A DNA stretch of 64,000 nucleotides from Pseudomonas orientalis. GTDB taxonomy: Bacteria; Pseudomonadota; Gammaproteobacteria; Pseudomonadales; Pseudomonadaceae. This document shows positions 33,825-43,270 of this stretch, in pieces. The notes beneath the pieces were generated by a model, which saw nothing but the letters and a program-made list of their open reading frames with translations, made no database searches and was not told the origin of the DNA. The stretch spans positions 4,185,001 through 4,249,000 of the forward strand of contig NZ_CP094351.1 of assembly GCF_022807995.1 (NCBI RefSeq), read 5' to 3'. Made by a program: the position numbers and the translations under genes. How positions within the stretch are numbered: the first letter of the stretch is position 1; each line of letters opens with the position of its first letter.

Positions 33825-36182
33825 TCAGACGTGGATGTTGTGCTTGGCGAGGAAGGCGACGAACGCCTCTTCGTCGAGCACTTTGAGCCCCAGTTCGCTG
33901 GCCTTGGCCAGTTTGGAACCGGCACCCGGCCCGGCCACCACGCAGTGGGTCTTGGCCGAAACGGAACCGGCCACCTTGGCGCCCAGGCTTTCCAGTTTGT
34001 CCTTGGCCACATCGCGGCTCATCAGCTCCAGGGAGCCGGTGAGCACCCAGGTGTGCCCGGCTTCCGGCAGGCCTTCGACAACCTTTTTCTCGCTCTGCCA
34101 GTGCATGCCGAAGTCCTTGAGCTGCTGCTCGATGGCCAGGGCGCGGTTGGCGTTGTCTTCGCTATCAAAAAAATCGCGCACGGCCTTGGCCTGCTTCTCG
34201 GGCAGGGCCTGGCGCATGTCCAGCCAGTCGGCCTTGATCACGCCTTCGAGGCTGCCGAACTTGTCCGCCAGTTTCTGCGCCGCTCCCGGTCCAACGGAGG
34301 GCACGTGCAGCTTGTCGAGCAGGCCGCCCAGGGTGGCGCTCGCGGCGAACTCGGGGCTCAGGTCGCCCTGCTCCTGCACTTGCAGGGCGCACTCGTCGGG
34401 CGACAGCAGCGCGCCGATCACGTCCTGGTTATGGCTGTCTTCAAAGAAGCTGTGGATTTCGTGCGCCACTTCCAGGCCCACGTCCGGCAGGTACGTCAGC
34501 ACTTCCGGCAAGGCCTTCTGCACACGCTCCAGGGAAGCCAGGGAGCGCGCCAGCACCTTGGCCGTCTCCTCGCCCACATCGGGAATGCCCAGGGCGTAGA
34601 TAAACCGCGCCAGGGTCGGCGTCTTGCTGTTTTCGATGGCGGCGATCAGCTTTTTGCTGGAAATATCGGCAAAGCCTTCCAGGTCGATGATTTGCTCATA
34701 CTTGAGTTTGTAGAGGTCGGCCGGCGAGCCGATCAGTTTTTCATCCACCAACTGCTCGATGGTCTTGTCGCCCAGGCCGTCGATGTCCATGGCGCGGCGC
34801 GAGACGAAATGAATGATCGCCTGCTTGAGCTGCGCGCCACAGGCCAGGCGCCCGACGCAGCGGTACACCGCGCCCTCGCTGACGGTTTCCTTGCCCTTGC
34901 TGCGCTTGACCAGTTGCGTGCGTTCCACGTGGGAGCCGCACACCGGGCAGCTTTCGGGGATCTGCACCGCGCGCGCGTGTTCCGGACGACGCTCGGTGAC
35001 CACCGACACCACCTGCGGGATCACGTCCCCGGCGCGGCGGATGATCACCGTGTCGCCGATCATCAGGCCCAGGCGCGCCACTTCGTCCATGTTGTGCAGG
35101 GTGGCGTTGGACACGGTCACCCCGGCCACCTTGACCGGCTTCAAACGCGCCACGGGCGTGACGGCGCCGGTGCGGCCGACCTGGAATTCCACGTCGAGCA
35201 ACTCGGTCAGTTCTTCCATGGCCGGGAATTTATGCGCAATGGCCCAGCGCGGCTCGCGGGCGCGGAAACCCAGCTCGCGCTGGGCGGCGATGCTGTTGAC
35301 CTTGAACACCACACCGTCGATCTCGTAGGACAGGCTGTTGCGCCGCTCGCCGATGTCGCGGTAGTAGTCCAGGCATTCCTGAATACCCTTGGCCAGTTTC
35401 AGTTCATGACTGATCGGCATGCCCCACTTCTGCAACTGCTTCAGGTTGCCGATATGGGTGTCACTGATATCCGCCGTCACCTGGCCGATGCCATAGCAGC
35501 AGAATTCCAGCGGGCGGCTGGCGGTGATCTTCGAATCCAGCTGGCGCAGGCTGCCGGCCGCCGCGTTGCGCGGGTTGGCGAAAGTCTTGCCGCCGACTTC
35601 CAGCTGCGAGGCATTCAGGCGCTCGAAACCGGCCTTGGACATGAACACTTCACCGCGCACTTCCAGGATGGCCGGCCAGCCGCTGCCGTGCAGCTTCAAC
35701 GGGATATTGCGCACGGTGCGCACATTGACGCTGATGTCTTCGCCGGTAGTCCCGTCGCCACGGGTGGCGCCGCGCACCAGTTCGCCGTCCTGGTACAGCA
35801 GGCTGACCGCCAGGCCGTCCAGCTTCGGCTCGCAACTGTATTCGACGCTGCCGAACAGTTCCCCGGCCGGCAGGTCGAGGCCCTCGGTCACCCGGCGATC
35901 GAATTCCAGCATGGTCGCTTCATCGAACGCGTTGCCCAGGCTGAGCATCGGGATCTCATGCCTGACTTGAGTAAACGCCGACAGCGCCGCACTGCCGACC
36001 CGCTGTGTCGGCGAATCACGCGTCACCAGCTCCGGATGTTCGGCTTCCAGGGCCTTCAGTTCATGAAACAACCGGTCGTACTCGACGTCCGGAATGCTCG
36101 GCTCGTCGAGGACGTGATAGCGGTAATTGTGCTGATCCAGTTCAGCGCGCAGTTCGAGGATGCGGGTATGGGCGGCGGTCAT
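33825..36182 (-). CDS. ligA: NAD-dependent DNA ligase
   Basis: 785 residues. Adenylation domain with active Lys120 in CEPKLDG, OB fold, zinc finger (CPVCGS...C...C), helix-hairpin-helix repeats and C-terminal BRCT domain (about 705-785). It seals nicks in replication and repair using NAD+. It follows zipA by 86 bases in the conserved smc-zipA-ligA order. Confidence 0.98.
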   Translation of the reverse strand: MTAAHTRILELRAELDQHNYRYHVLDEPSIPDVEYDRLFHELKALEAEHPELVTRDSPTQRVGSAALSAFTQVRHEIPMLSLGNAFDEATMLEFDRRVTEGLDLPAGELFGSVEYSCEPKLDGLAVSLLYQDGELVRGATRGDGTTGEDISVNVRTVRNIPLKLHGSGWPAILEVRGEVFMSKAGFERLNASQLEVGGKTFANPRNAAAGSLRQLDSKITASRPLEFCCYGIGQVTADISDTHIGNLKQLQKWGMPISHELKLAKGIQECLDYYRDIGERRNSLSYEIDGVVFKVNSIAAQRELGFRAREPRWAIAHKFPAMEELTELLDVEFQVGRTGAVTPVARLKPVKVAGVTVSNATLHNMDEVARLGLMIGDTVIIRRAGDVIPQVVSVVTERRPEHARAVQIPESCPVCGSHVERTQLVKRSKGKETVSEGAVYRCVGRLACGAQLKQAIIHFVSRRAMDIDGLGDKTIEQLVDEKLIGSPADLYKLKYEQIIDLEGFADISSKKLIAAIENSKTPTLARFIYALGIPDVGEETAKVLARSLASLERVQKALPEVLTYLPDVGLEVAHEIHSFFEDSHNQDVIGALLSPDECALQVQEQGDLSPEFAASATLGGLLDKLHVPSVGPGAAQKLADKFGSLEGVIKADWLDMRQALPEKQAKAVRDFFDSEDNANRALAIEQQLKDFGMHWQSEKKVVEGLPEAGHTWVLTGSLELMSRDVAKDKLESLGAKVAGSVSAKTHCVVAGPGAGSKLAKASELGLKVLDEEAFVAFLAKHNIHV

Positions 36183-36268
36183 GGTGTTCTCTCAAAAAGC
36201 AAAAGAGCAGCCGAAGCTGCTCAAATGGTAGTGCGCTTATTCTATCCGACAACGCCGAGGCGCAATCC

Positions 36269-37132
36269 TCAGCGTTTTTGTGTCAAGGCGCGACGCTCGA
36301 ACTCGACGATGCGCTGACGATAATGCTCGATGGTCTGGGCAGTGAGGACGCTGCGTTGGTCGTCCTTGAGCTCACCATTGAGTTCCTGGGACAGCTTGCG
36401 GGCAGCGGCGACCATCACGTCGAACGCTTGCTTGGGGTGACGCGGACCTGGCAGGCCGAGGAAGAAACTGACCGCCGGGGTGCTGAACAGGTCGATATCG
36501 TCCAGATCGAAGGTGCCCGGCTTGACCGCGTTGGCCATGGAGAACAGTACTTCGCCATTACCGGCCATGCTTTCGTGACGGTGGAAAATATCCATCTCGC
36601 CAAAGCGCAGGCCGCTCTCAAGGATGTTCTGCAACAGTGCCGGGCCTTTGAAGCCAGCGGCATCACGGCAGATCACACTGATCACCAGCACTTCTTCGGC
36701 AGGCGGCTGATCGTTGACCGACTGGCGCGATGGGGTCTTGCCGCCGTTTTCATCCGGGAAATCATCGTCGCGGCTGCTGAAGCTCGGGCCTTCGTCGACG
36801 CCCAGGTTCAGGTCGCCCTGATGCGGCTCGGCCACGCCAGTACTACCGCGCTTGCCACGTTTGGACGACGGCTCACGGGCTTCACGCACCGGCGCGCTCA
36901 TCGACGGCAAGTCGTGCTCGTCCAGCTGCGGTTCCTTGTGGGTATCCAGCACACGGGGCGGCCCCAGCAGCTCGGCGCTGCCGTCGTCGTCGGGCAGATT
37001 GGACAGGTTTCGGTCCAGGCGAAATTTAAGCTTGCCCTTGCCGCCGCGCATGCGGCGCCAGCCATCAAAAAGAATACCGGCAATGACAATAATGCCGATG
37101 ACGATCAGCCACTCGCGCAGACCGATTTCCAT
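36269..37132 (-). CDS. zipA: Cell division protein ZipA
   Basis: 287 residues. N-terminal membrane anchor (about 7-24, EWLIVIGIIVIAGILFDGWRRM), a charged flexible linker (about 30-145) and the C-terminal FtsZ-binding domain (about 145-280, starting EEVLVISVICRD). It tethers FtsZ to the membrane at the division site. The ATG at 37132 gives the standard N-terminus MEIGLREW; an upstream start lacks support. Confidence 0.96.
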   Translation of the reverse strand: MEIGLREWLIVIGIIVIAGILFDGWRRMRGGKGKLKFRLDRNLSNLPDDDGSAELLGPPRVLDTHKEPQLDEHDLPSMSAPVREAREPSSKRGKRGSTGVAEPHQGDLNLGVDEGPSFSSRDDDFPDENGGKTPSRQSVNDQPPAEEVLVISVICRDAAGFKGPALLQNILESGLRFGEMDIFHRHESMAGNGEVLFSMANAVKPGTFDLDDIDLFSTPAVSFFLGLPGPRHPKQAFDVMVAAARKLSQELNGELKDDQRSVLTAQTIEHYRQRIVEFERRALTQKR

Positions 37133-37390
37133 GTAATCCCGTGCCTCTAATAAAAAATGCTGAAAAATAAGGGGTTTAGCACCGTGCAAACCGCTTTAAA
37201 ACGTGGCGCCAACTCTATGTTCTGACTGACGTTTTGCCCACGCACACGAAAAATTGACATTAAACTAGCACGACCAAAGATAACTTTACACCGTCTGTCA
37301 AAATGCCTTGAACAAATATGTCCATTTGCCACTTTTCCCAGACCGGTAAACCATCCTACAGCGTGCCGTAAAATTCCTTCCTGACAGACC

Positions 37391-40300
37391 TCAGGATTCC
37401 ACCATCGCCATCGCTTCTTCCACATCCACCGCCACCAGACGCGAACAGCCCGGCTCATGCATCGTCACGCCCATCAGCTGATCGGCCATTTCCATGGCGA
37501 TCTTGTTGTGGGTGATATAGATGAACTGCACGGTCTGCGACATCTCCTTGACCAGCCGAGCGTAGCGTCCAACGTTGGCGTCATCCAGCGGTGCATCAAC
37601 TTCGTCGAGCATGCAGAACGGCGCCGGGTTGAGCTTGAAGATGGCAAATACCAGCGCCAGGGCCGTCAGGGCCTTTTCGCCGCCGGACAACAAATGGATG
37701 GTGCTGTTCTTCTTGCCCGGTGGCCGCGCCATGATCGTTACCCCTGTATCGAGTAGATCTTCGCCCGTCAGTTCCAAGTAGGCACTGCCACCACCGAAAA
37801 CTTTTGGGAATAACGCCTGTAAACCGCCATTAATCTGATCAAAGGTATCCTTGAAGCGGTTGCGGGTTTCCTTGTCGATCTTGCGGATCACGTTTTCCAG
37901 GGTGTCCAGCGCTTCGACCAGGTCGGCGTTCTGGGCATCCAGATAACGTTTGCGCTCGGACTGCTGCTGGTACTCGTCGATGGCGGCGAGGTTGATTGCA
38001 CCGAGTCGCTGGATGCGCGCGGCAATGCGCTCGAGCTCTTCTTCGGCGTCTTTTTCGTTGGCCTGGGCGGTCAGTGTGTTGAGCACGCCATGCAGGTCAT
38101 AGCCGTCTTCAAGCAATTGGTCCTGCAAGGTCTTGCGGCGCACGGTCAGGGCTTGCCACTCCATGCGCTGTTGTTCGAGCTGACCGCGAATCAACTGGGA
38201 TTGCTGTTCGGCCGTGGTCCGGCGCTTTTCAGCGTCGCGCAGTTCGCGGTCGGCGTCCTCCAGGGCGATCTGCGCGGTCTTGAGTTCTTCGTCGACGCTC
38301 ATGCGCTTGTCGAGCAACTCTTCAAGCTTGAGGCGCAGCTCTTCCAGCGGCGCTTCGCCCTCTTCCAGGTTGAGGTTCAACTGCTCGCGCTTTTCGGTGA
38401 GGCGTTCCGATTGCATCTCCAGGCGTTCAAGGGCCTGGGCCGTGGACGTGTGCTGGGCGCGCAGGGAGCCCAGGCGCACCGCCAACTGATGCGCGTGATC
38501 CTTGTGCTGGCGCGCTTCCTGGCGCACGCGGTCGAGGCGTTCGCGCAGGCTGTCGCGCTGGGCCAGCAGCAGTTCGCGCTGCTCGGTGTCCAGGGCCATG
38601 CTGTCGAGGGCTTCCTGCAACAGCAGGCGCGCTTCGCCGATCTGTTCGTGCTCCAGGGCACGCTGCTCGCCCATTTCGGCGACTTCTTCGTCAAGGCGGG
38701 TGCGGCGCAGGGTCAGTTGTTCGACCTTGGCCTTGCTCGCGGAGAGCTGGGCCTTGAGTTCGCCCTGCTGGCGCGCTTCGTCCTGCAACAGGCGGCGCAG
38801 ATGCTCGCGACCGGTCTCTTGCTGGCGCTGGGTGGCGCGCAGGGTTTGCAGTTCGGTTTCCAGGCTTTCCAGGGTGGCCTCGCGCTCTTCACGCTCGGCG
38901 CTGAGGTTGACGATTTCCTGGCCACGGGCCAATACGCCGCTCTCGGCCTCACTGGCACGGCGTACCCGCAGGAAGTGGCGGCCGACCCAGTAGCCGTCGC
39001 GGCTGATCAGGCTTTCGCCGGCCGCTAACTGGCCGCGTTGGGCCAGGGCCTGTTCAAGCGACTCGACCGGCTTGACCTGGCCCAGCCACGGCGACAGGTC
39101 GATCGCCGCCTCGACCTTGTCCAGCAGGCTGCCCGGCACCCGCGTGCCGTCGGCTGCGGGGCTGAGCAGGCGCAGGTCGCCCTGGGTGAAACTCGCCAGC
39201 TCGAAGCCGCCAAAATCGTCCACCAGCACGGCTTGCAGGTCGGCGCCCAGCACGGTTTCCACCGCCAGTTCCCAACCGGCTTCGACCTTCAAGCCTTCGG
39301 CCAGGCGCGGGCGCTCGGCCAGGTGCTGGTCGCGCAGCCATTCGGCGGTGCCGGTGCCGGGGTCCAAAGCGGCTTGTTGCAAGGCCTCCAGTGAGGCCAG
39401 CCGCCCGTTGAGCCGCTGCAAATCACCTTGGGCCTGTTGCTGCGCCTGGGTCGCCTGTTGCAGTTGCTGGCGCAGTTGCTCCAGGCGCTCCACTTGTTGT
39501 TCTTCGCTGGCCTCGAGCTCTTCGAGGGTCATTTCACTTTCGGCCAGTTGCTCGCTCAACTGCATGATCGCCGCGTCTTCCGGGTCGGCTGCGAGCAATA
39601 CGCGCTCTTCCTGCAGGCGGCGCTGGCGTTCAGCCAGGCGTTCCATGCTGGTTTCCAGTTGCTGGATACGCGACTGCTGCACCTCGGCCTGGCGCCGCGG
39701 TTCGGCAGATGTGAGGTTGAACGTGTCCCACTGCTCCTGCCAGCCGTGCATGCCGGTTTCGGCTTCTTCCAGGGCGGCGGCCGCTTCTTCGGCGGCGGCG
39801 CTGGTGATTTCCTGCTCGGGAGTGAGCATGTCCAGCTCTTCGCCCAGGGTCAGCAGCAAGGTGCGGTCGTGGCCCAGGTGCGACTCGGTCTCCAGGCGCG
39901 CGCGTTCGGCTTCCTTCAGATCGTCCTGCAACTGGCGCAGGCGTTGCTGGCCGTGCTGGATACTTTGTTCGACCCGCGCAATGTCGCCGCCCACAGAATA
40001 GAAGCGGCCCTGCACCAGATTGAAGCGTTCGGACAGTTCATGGTGCCCGTCGCGCAGGCGTTCGATACTGGCGTCGGCGTTGCGCTGCTCGGCCACCAGC
40101 GCTTCAAAGCTGACTTCCTGGGTGCCGATGATCGCTTCGCGCTGGCCGACCTGGTCGTTCAGCGCCTGCCAGCGCAGGGCCGACAGTTGCGCCTTGAGCT
40201 GGCGCTCTTCGGCCTTGTATTCCTGATACTTCTCGGCGGCCTGGGCCTGGCGGTGCAGGCGCTCCAACTGACGCTCCAGCTCTTCGCGCAGGTCGGTCAG

Positions 40301-40879
40301 GCGGGCGAGGTTCTCGTGGGTGCGGCGGATGCGGTTTTCGGTCTCGCGGCGGCGCTCCTTGTATTTGGAGATGCCGGCCGCTTCTTCGATAAAGTTGCGC
40401 AGGTCTTCGGGCTTGGCTTCGATCAGCTTGGAGATCATGCCCTGCTCGATGATCGAGTAGCTGCGCGGGCCCAGGCCGGTACCGAGGAAGATATCGGTGA
40501 TGTCGCGTCGACGGCATTTGGTGCCGTTGAGGAAGTAACTGTTCTGGCTGTCGCGCGTAACCTTGCGGCGAATGGAGATTTCCGCGTAGGCCGCGTACTC
40601 GCCGACCAGGGTGCCGTCAGAGTTGTCGAACACCAGTTCGATGCTGGCCTGGCTCACCGGTTTGCGGCTGGTGGAGCCGTTGAAGATGACGTCGGTCATC
40701 GACTCGCCACGCAGGTTTTTTGCCGAGCTCTCGCCCATCACCCAGCGCACGGCGTCGATGATATTCGACTTGCCGCAGCCATTGGGCCCGACCACCGCCG
40801 CCATATTACTGGGGAAGTTCACCGTGGTCGGGTCGACGAAGGACTTGAACCCCGCCAGTTTGATGCACTTGAGCCGCAC
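37391..40879 (-). CDS. smc: Chromosome partition protein SMC
   Basis: 1162 residues. Walker A GPNGCGKSN near residue 32, two long coiled coils (about 165-500 and 660-1000), hinge domain (about 515-640), ABC signature LSGGEKALTALAL and Walker B FCMLDEVDAPLDD. It condenses and organises the chromosome with ScpAB. The start codon is GTG at 40879, two bases after the stop of the GntR gene, so the two are probably co-transcribed and translationally coupled. The zipA gene follows after 258 bases in which I find no clear promoter. Confidence 0.98.
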   Translation of the reverse strand: MRLKCIKLAGFKSFVDPTTVNFPSNMAAVVGPNGCGKSNIIDAVRWVMGESSAKNLRGESMTDVIFNGSTSRKPVSQASIELVFDNSDGTLVGEYAAYAEISIRRKVTRDSQNSYFLNGTKCRRRDITDIFLGTGLGPRSYSIIEQGMISKLIEAKPEDLRNFIEEAAGISKYKERRRETENRIRRTHENLARLTDLREELERQLERLHRQAQAAEKYQEYKAEERQLKAQLSALRWQALNDQVGQREAIIGTQEVSFEALVAEQRNADASIERLRDGHHELSERFNLVQGRFYSVGGDIARVEQSIQHGQQRLRQLQDDLKEAERARLETESHLGHDRTLLLTLGEELDMLTPEQEITSAAAEEAAAALEEAETGMHGWQEQWDTFNLTSAEPRRQAEVQQSRIQQLETSMERLAERQRRLQEERVLLAADPEDAAIMQLSEQLAESEMTLEELEASEEQQVERLEQLRQQLQQATQAQQQAQGDLQRLNGRLASLEALQQAALDPGTGTAEWLRDQHLAERPRLAEGLKVEAGWELAVETVLGADLQAVLVDDFGGFELASFTQGDLRLLSPAADGTRVPGSLLDKVEAAIDLSPWLGQVKPVESLEQALAQRGQLAAGESLISRDGYWVGRHFLRVRRASEAESGVLARGQEIVNLSAEREEREATLESLETELQTLRATQRQQETGREHLRRLLQDEARQQGELKAQLSASKAKVEQLTLRRTRLDEEVAEMGEQRALEHEQIGEARLLLQEALDSMALDTEQRELLLAQRDSLRERLDRVRQEARQHKDHAHQLAVRLGSLRAQHTSTAQALERLEMQSERLTEKREQLNLNLEEGEAPLEELRLKLEELLDKRMSVDEELKTAQIALEDADRELRDAEKRRTTAEQQSQLIRGQLEQQRMEWQALTVRRKTLQDQLLEDGYDLHGVLNTLTAQANEKDAEEELERIAARIQRLGAINLAAIDEYQQQSERKRYLDAQNADLVEALDTLENVIRKIDKETRNRFKDTFDQINGGLQALFPKVFGGGSAYLELTGEDLLDTGVTIMARPPGKKNSTIHLLSGGEKALTALALVFAIFKLNPAPFCMLDEVDAPLDDANVGRYARLVKEMSQTVQFIYITHNKIAMEMADQLMGVTMHEPGCSRLVAVDVEEAMAMVES

Positions 40880-40881
40880 GT

Positions 40882-41541
40882 TTAGGCGTCCGCCAACGCG
40901 GCGATGACCAGCGAGCTGCTGCGCTGGCAGTAAGCCGACAGCACCCGGCGGATCTGCGCCAGGTCACGGGCCAGCACGGCAGCGAGCAGTTGTTCGAACA
41001 GCGCGAGGTACTCGCTCATTTCCGCCTTGCGCTGGTCAAGGGCCAGGTAGTAGGCGCGGTTCATCGCCGGCTGCAGGTTCTCGACGGTTTCCTGCAGGTA
41101 GGGGTTGTTGGCGAAGGGATACGCGGCGCGCATCACATTGAAGCTTTCTTCGACAAAGGCGCGGATGTCCTGGCGCTCGTAGCTGGCCATCAGACGCTGC
41201 TGGATCTGCAGGAAGGGCGCCATGTCGGCCTGGGTCTGCCAGCCTTCGGCCACCGCATTGCCGAGCAGGATGTACATTTCGCCCATCAACGTGCACAGGC
41301 TCTGCACCTTGTGCGCGGTGAGCTCGGTGACGTGAGCGCCACGGCGCGGCAGGATCGCGATCAGGTGCCGGCGTTCGAGGATCAGCAAGGCTTCGCGCAC
41401 GGAACCACGACTGACATTCAGCGCCAGCGTGACCTTCTGTTCCTGGATCCGCTCCCCAGGCTTGAGATCGCCGCGAATGATACGTTCGGCGAGGTGGTGA
41501 GCGATTTGCTCGGCGAGACTGTCCGGCGCCTTGAACGTCAT
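40882..41541 (-). CDS. GntR family regulator (FCD/VanR type), likely controls xdh
   Basis: 219 residues. N-terminal winged helix-turn-helix (ERIQEQKVTLALNVSRGSVREALLILE) and an all-helical FCD ligand-binding domain with candidate metal-binding histidine/aspartate positions. Divergent from xdhA across 280 bases that contain two TGAC-N6-GTCA sites, so it is probably the purine-responsive regulator of xdhABC. It is also the first gene of a run leading into smc. AAGGGA lies upstream of the ATG. Confidence 0.88.
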   Translation of the reverse strand: MTFKAPDSLAEQIAHHLAERIIRGDLKPGERIQEQKVTLALNVSRGSVREALLILERRHLIAILPRRGAHVTELTAHKVQSLCTLMGEMYILLGNAVAEGWQTQADMAPFLQIQQRLMASYERQDIRAFVEESFNVMRAAYPFANNPYLQETVENLQPAMNRAYYLALDQRKAEMSEYLALFEQLLAAVLARDLAQIRRVLSAYCQRSSSLVIAALADA

Positions 41542-41725
41542 GTTTTCCCTTCAAAATCTTCTATCGGTACAAGCGCGGCAGTGTAGCGCATTGGCCCGCT
41601 GATGGCGCTACGCCCACGGTGGCGAATTTGGCATGAAACACGCAAGCCTGAACCGCCATAAGCCCCTGAAAACACCGGTTCCAGAAGACTGAACCATAAT
41701 TGAACAGGTTGTGACCGGATTTTCT

Positions 41726-41776
41726 TGACCTTTAGGTCAGAAAACAATTGACCGAAAAGTCAGACATGACTAGATT
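41726..41776 (+). promoter_or_regulatory. xdhA promoter with two operator palindromes
   Basis: TGACCTTTAGGTCA at 41726-41739 is a perfect 6-2-6 palindrome. A related imperfect one, TGACCGAAAAGTCA, is at 41749-41762, its centre 23 bases (about two helical turns) away. The second overlaps a promoter: -35 TTGACC (41748-41753), 17-base spacer, -10 TAGATT (41771-41776), 40-odd bases before the xdhA start. Binding by the adjacent GntR regulator would block RNA polymerase. Assignment to GntR is inference. Confidence 0.72.
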
Positions 41777-41821
41777 CGGCGCAAAGCGGTTAACAACAAT
41801 AATGAATCTGCGAGGCCTTCC

Positions 41822-43270
41822 GTGATCCAGTTTTTACTCAACCAGGAACTCCGTAGCGAGCACGCCCTGGACCCCAACCTGACCGTGCTCAACTATTTGC
41901 GTGAGCATGTGGGCAAATCCGGTACCAAGGAAGGCTGTGCCAGCGGCGACTGCGGTGCGTGCACCGTGGTCGTCGGCGAGTTGCAGCGCAACGATCAAGG
42001 CGTTGAGCAGATCCGTTATCGCAGCCTCAACTCGTGCCTGACCTTTGTCTCGTCGCTGCACGGCAAGCAACTGATCAGTGTCGAAGACCTCAAGCACCAG
42101 GGCCAACTGCACAGCGTGCAACAGGCGATGGTCGAATGCCACGGTTCACAGTGCGGCTTCTGCACCCCGGGCTTTGTGATGTCGTTGTTTGCCCTGCAAA
42201 AGAACAGCGACGCGCCCGACAGCCAGAAAGCCCACGAAGCCCTGGCCGGCAACCTGTGCCGCTGCACCGGTTACCGCCCGATTCTGGCGGCGGCCGAACA
42301 GGCCTGTTGCAACAAACCCCAGGATCAATTCGACAGCCGTGAAGCCCAGACCATCGCGCAGCTCAAAGCGATTGCGCCGACGCAAACCGGCGAACTCAAC
42401 AGTGGCGACAAACGCTGCCTGGTGCCGTTGACCGTTGCCGACCTGGCCGATCTCTACGACGCCTATCCGCAAGCGCGCCTGCTGGCCGGCGGCACCGACC
42501 TGGCGCTGGAAGTCACCCAGTTCCATCGCACCCTGCCGGTGATGATCTACGTCGGCAATATCGAAGAAATGAAGCGCATCGAATCGTTCGACGACCGCCT
42601 GGAAATCGGCGCCGCCACCGCCCTCTCCGACTGCTACACCGCGCTGCACCACGAATACCCGGACTTTGGCGACTTGCTGCACCGCTTCGCCTCCCTGCAG
42701 ATCCGCAACCAGGGCACCCTGGGTGGCAATATCGGCAATGCCTCGCCCATTGGCGATTCGCCGCCGCTGCTGATCGCCCTCGGTGCGCAGATTGTGCTGT
42801 GCAAGGGCGAAACTCGCCGCGCCCTGGCGCTGGAAGACTACTTTATCGACTACCGCGTCACCGCCCGCCAGGACAGCGAATTCATCGAGAAAATCATCGT
42901 ACCCAAGGGCCATTCACTGTTTCGCGCGTACAAGGTGTCCAAACGCCTGGACGACGACATCTCCGCCGTGTGCGCCGCCTTCAACCTGAAGCTCGACAAC
43001 GGTGTGATCAGTGAGGCGCGCGTCGCCTTCGGCGGCATGGCCGCCACGCCAAAACGCGCCAAACACTGCGAAACGGTATTGATCGGCGCCACCTGGAACG
43101 CCGCCACTGTGGAAAAAGCCTGCGCCGCCCTGGCCGAAGACTTCACCCCGCTCTCGGACTTCCGCGCCAGCAAGGAATACCGCCTGCTCAGCGCGCAAAA
43201 CCTGCTGCGCAAATACTTCATCGAACTGCAAACGCCGCACATCGAGACTCGGGTGACCGCTTATGTCTAA
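41822..43270 (+). CDS. xdhA: Xanthine dehydrogenase small subunit
   Basis: 482 residues with a GTG start. N-terminal 2Fe-2S domain (CASGDCGAC), second 2Fe-2S domain (CGFCTPGF...CRCTGYRP) and an FAD-binding domain (LLAGGTDLALEVTQ, then GGNIGNASPIGDSPP). It passes electrons from the molybdenum centre in XdhB to NAD+. GAGG precedes the start. First gene of xdhABC-guaD; overlaps xdhB by 8 bases. Confidence 0.97.
   Translation: MIQFLLNQELRSEHALDPNLTVLNYLREHVGKSGTKEGCASGDCGACTVVVGELQRNDQGVEQIRYRSLNSCLTFVSSLHGKQLISVEDLKHQGQLHSVQQAMVECHGSQCGFCTPGFVMSLFALQKNSDAPDSQKAHEALAGNLCRCTGYRPILAAAEQACCNKPQDQFDSREAQTIAQLKAIAPTQTGELNSGDKRCLVPLTVADLADLYDAYPQARLLAGGTDLALEVTQFHRTLPVMIYVGNIEEMKRIESFDDRLEIGAATALSDCYTALHHEYPDFGDLLHRFASLQIRNQGTLGGNIGNASPIGDSPPLLIALGAQIVLCKGETRRALALEDYFIDYRVTARQDSEFIEKIIVPKGHSLFRAYKVSKRLDDDISAVCAAFNLKLDNGVISEARVAFGGMAATPKRAKHCETVLIGATWNAATVEKACAALAEDFTPLSDFRASKEYRLLSAQNLLRKYFIELQTPHIETRVTAYV

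Noticed and set aside
33831..36317. 828-codon open frame on the plus strand opposite ligA
   Set aside because: It is antisense to ligA and arises from strong G/C preference at third codon positions. Its translation is His/Gln/Ala/Arg-rich without domain pattern or ribosome binding site.
37133..37390. Promoter for zipA between smc and zipA
   Set aside because: A TTGACA occurs on the minus strand, but no -10 at proper spacing follows, so I do not call it.
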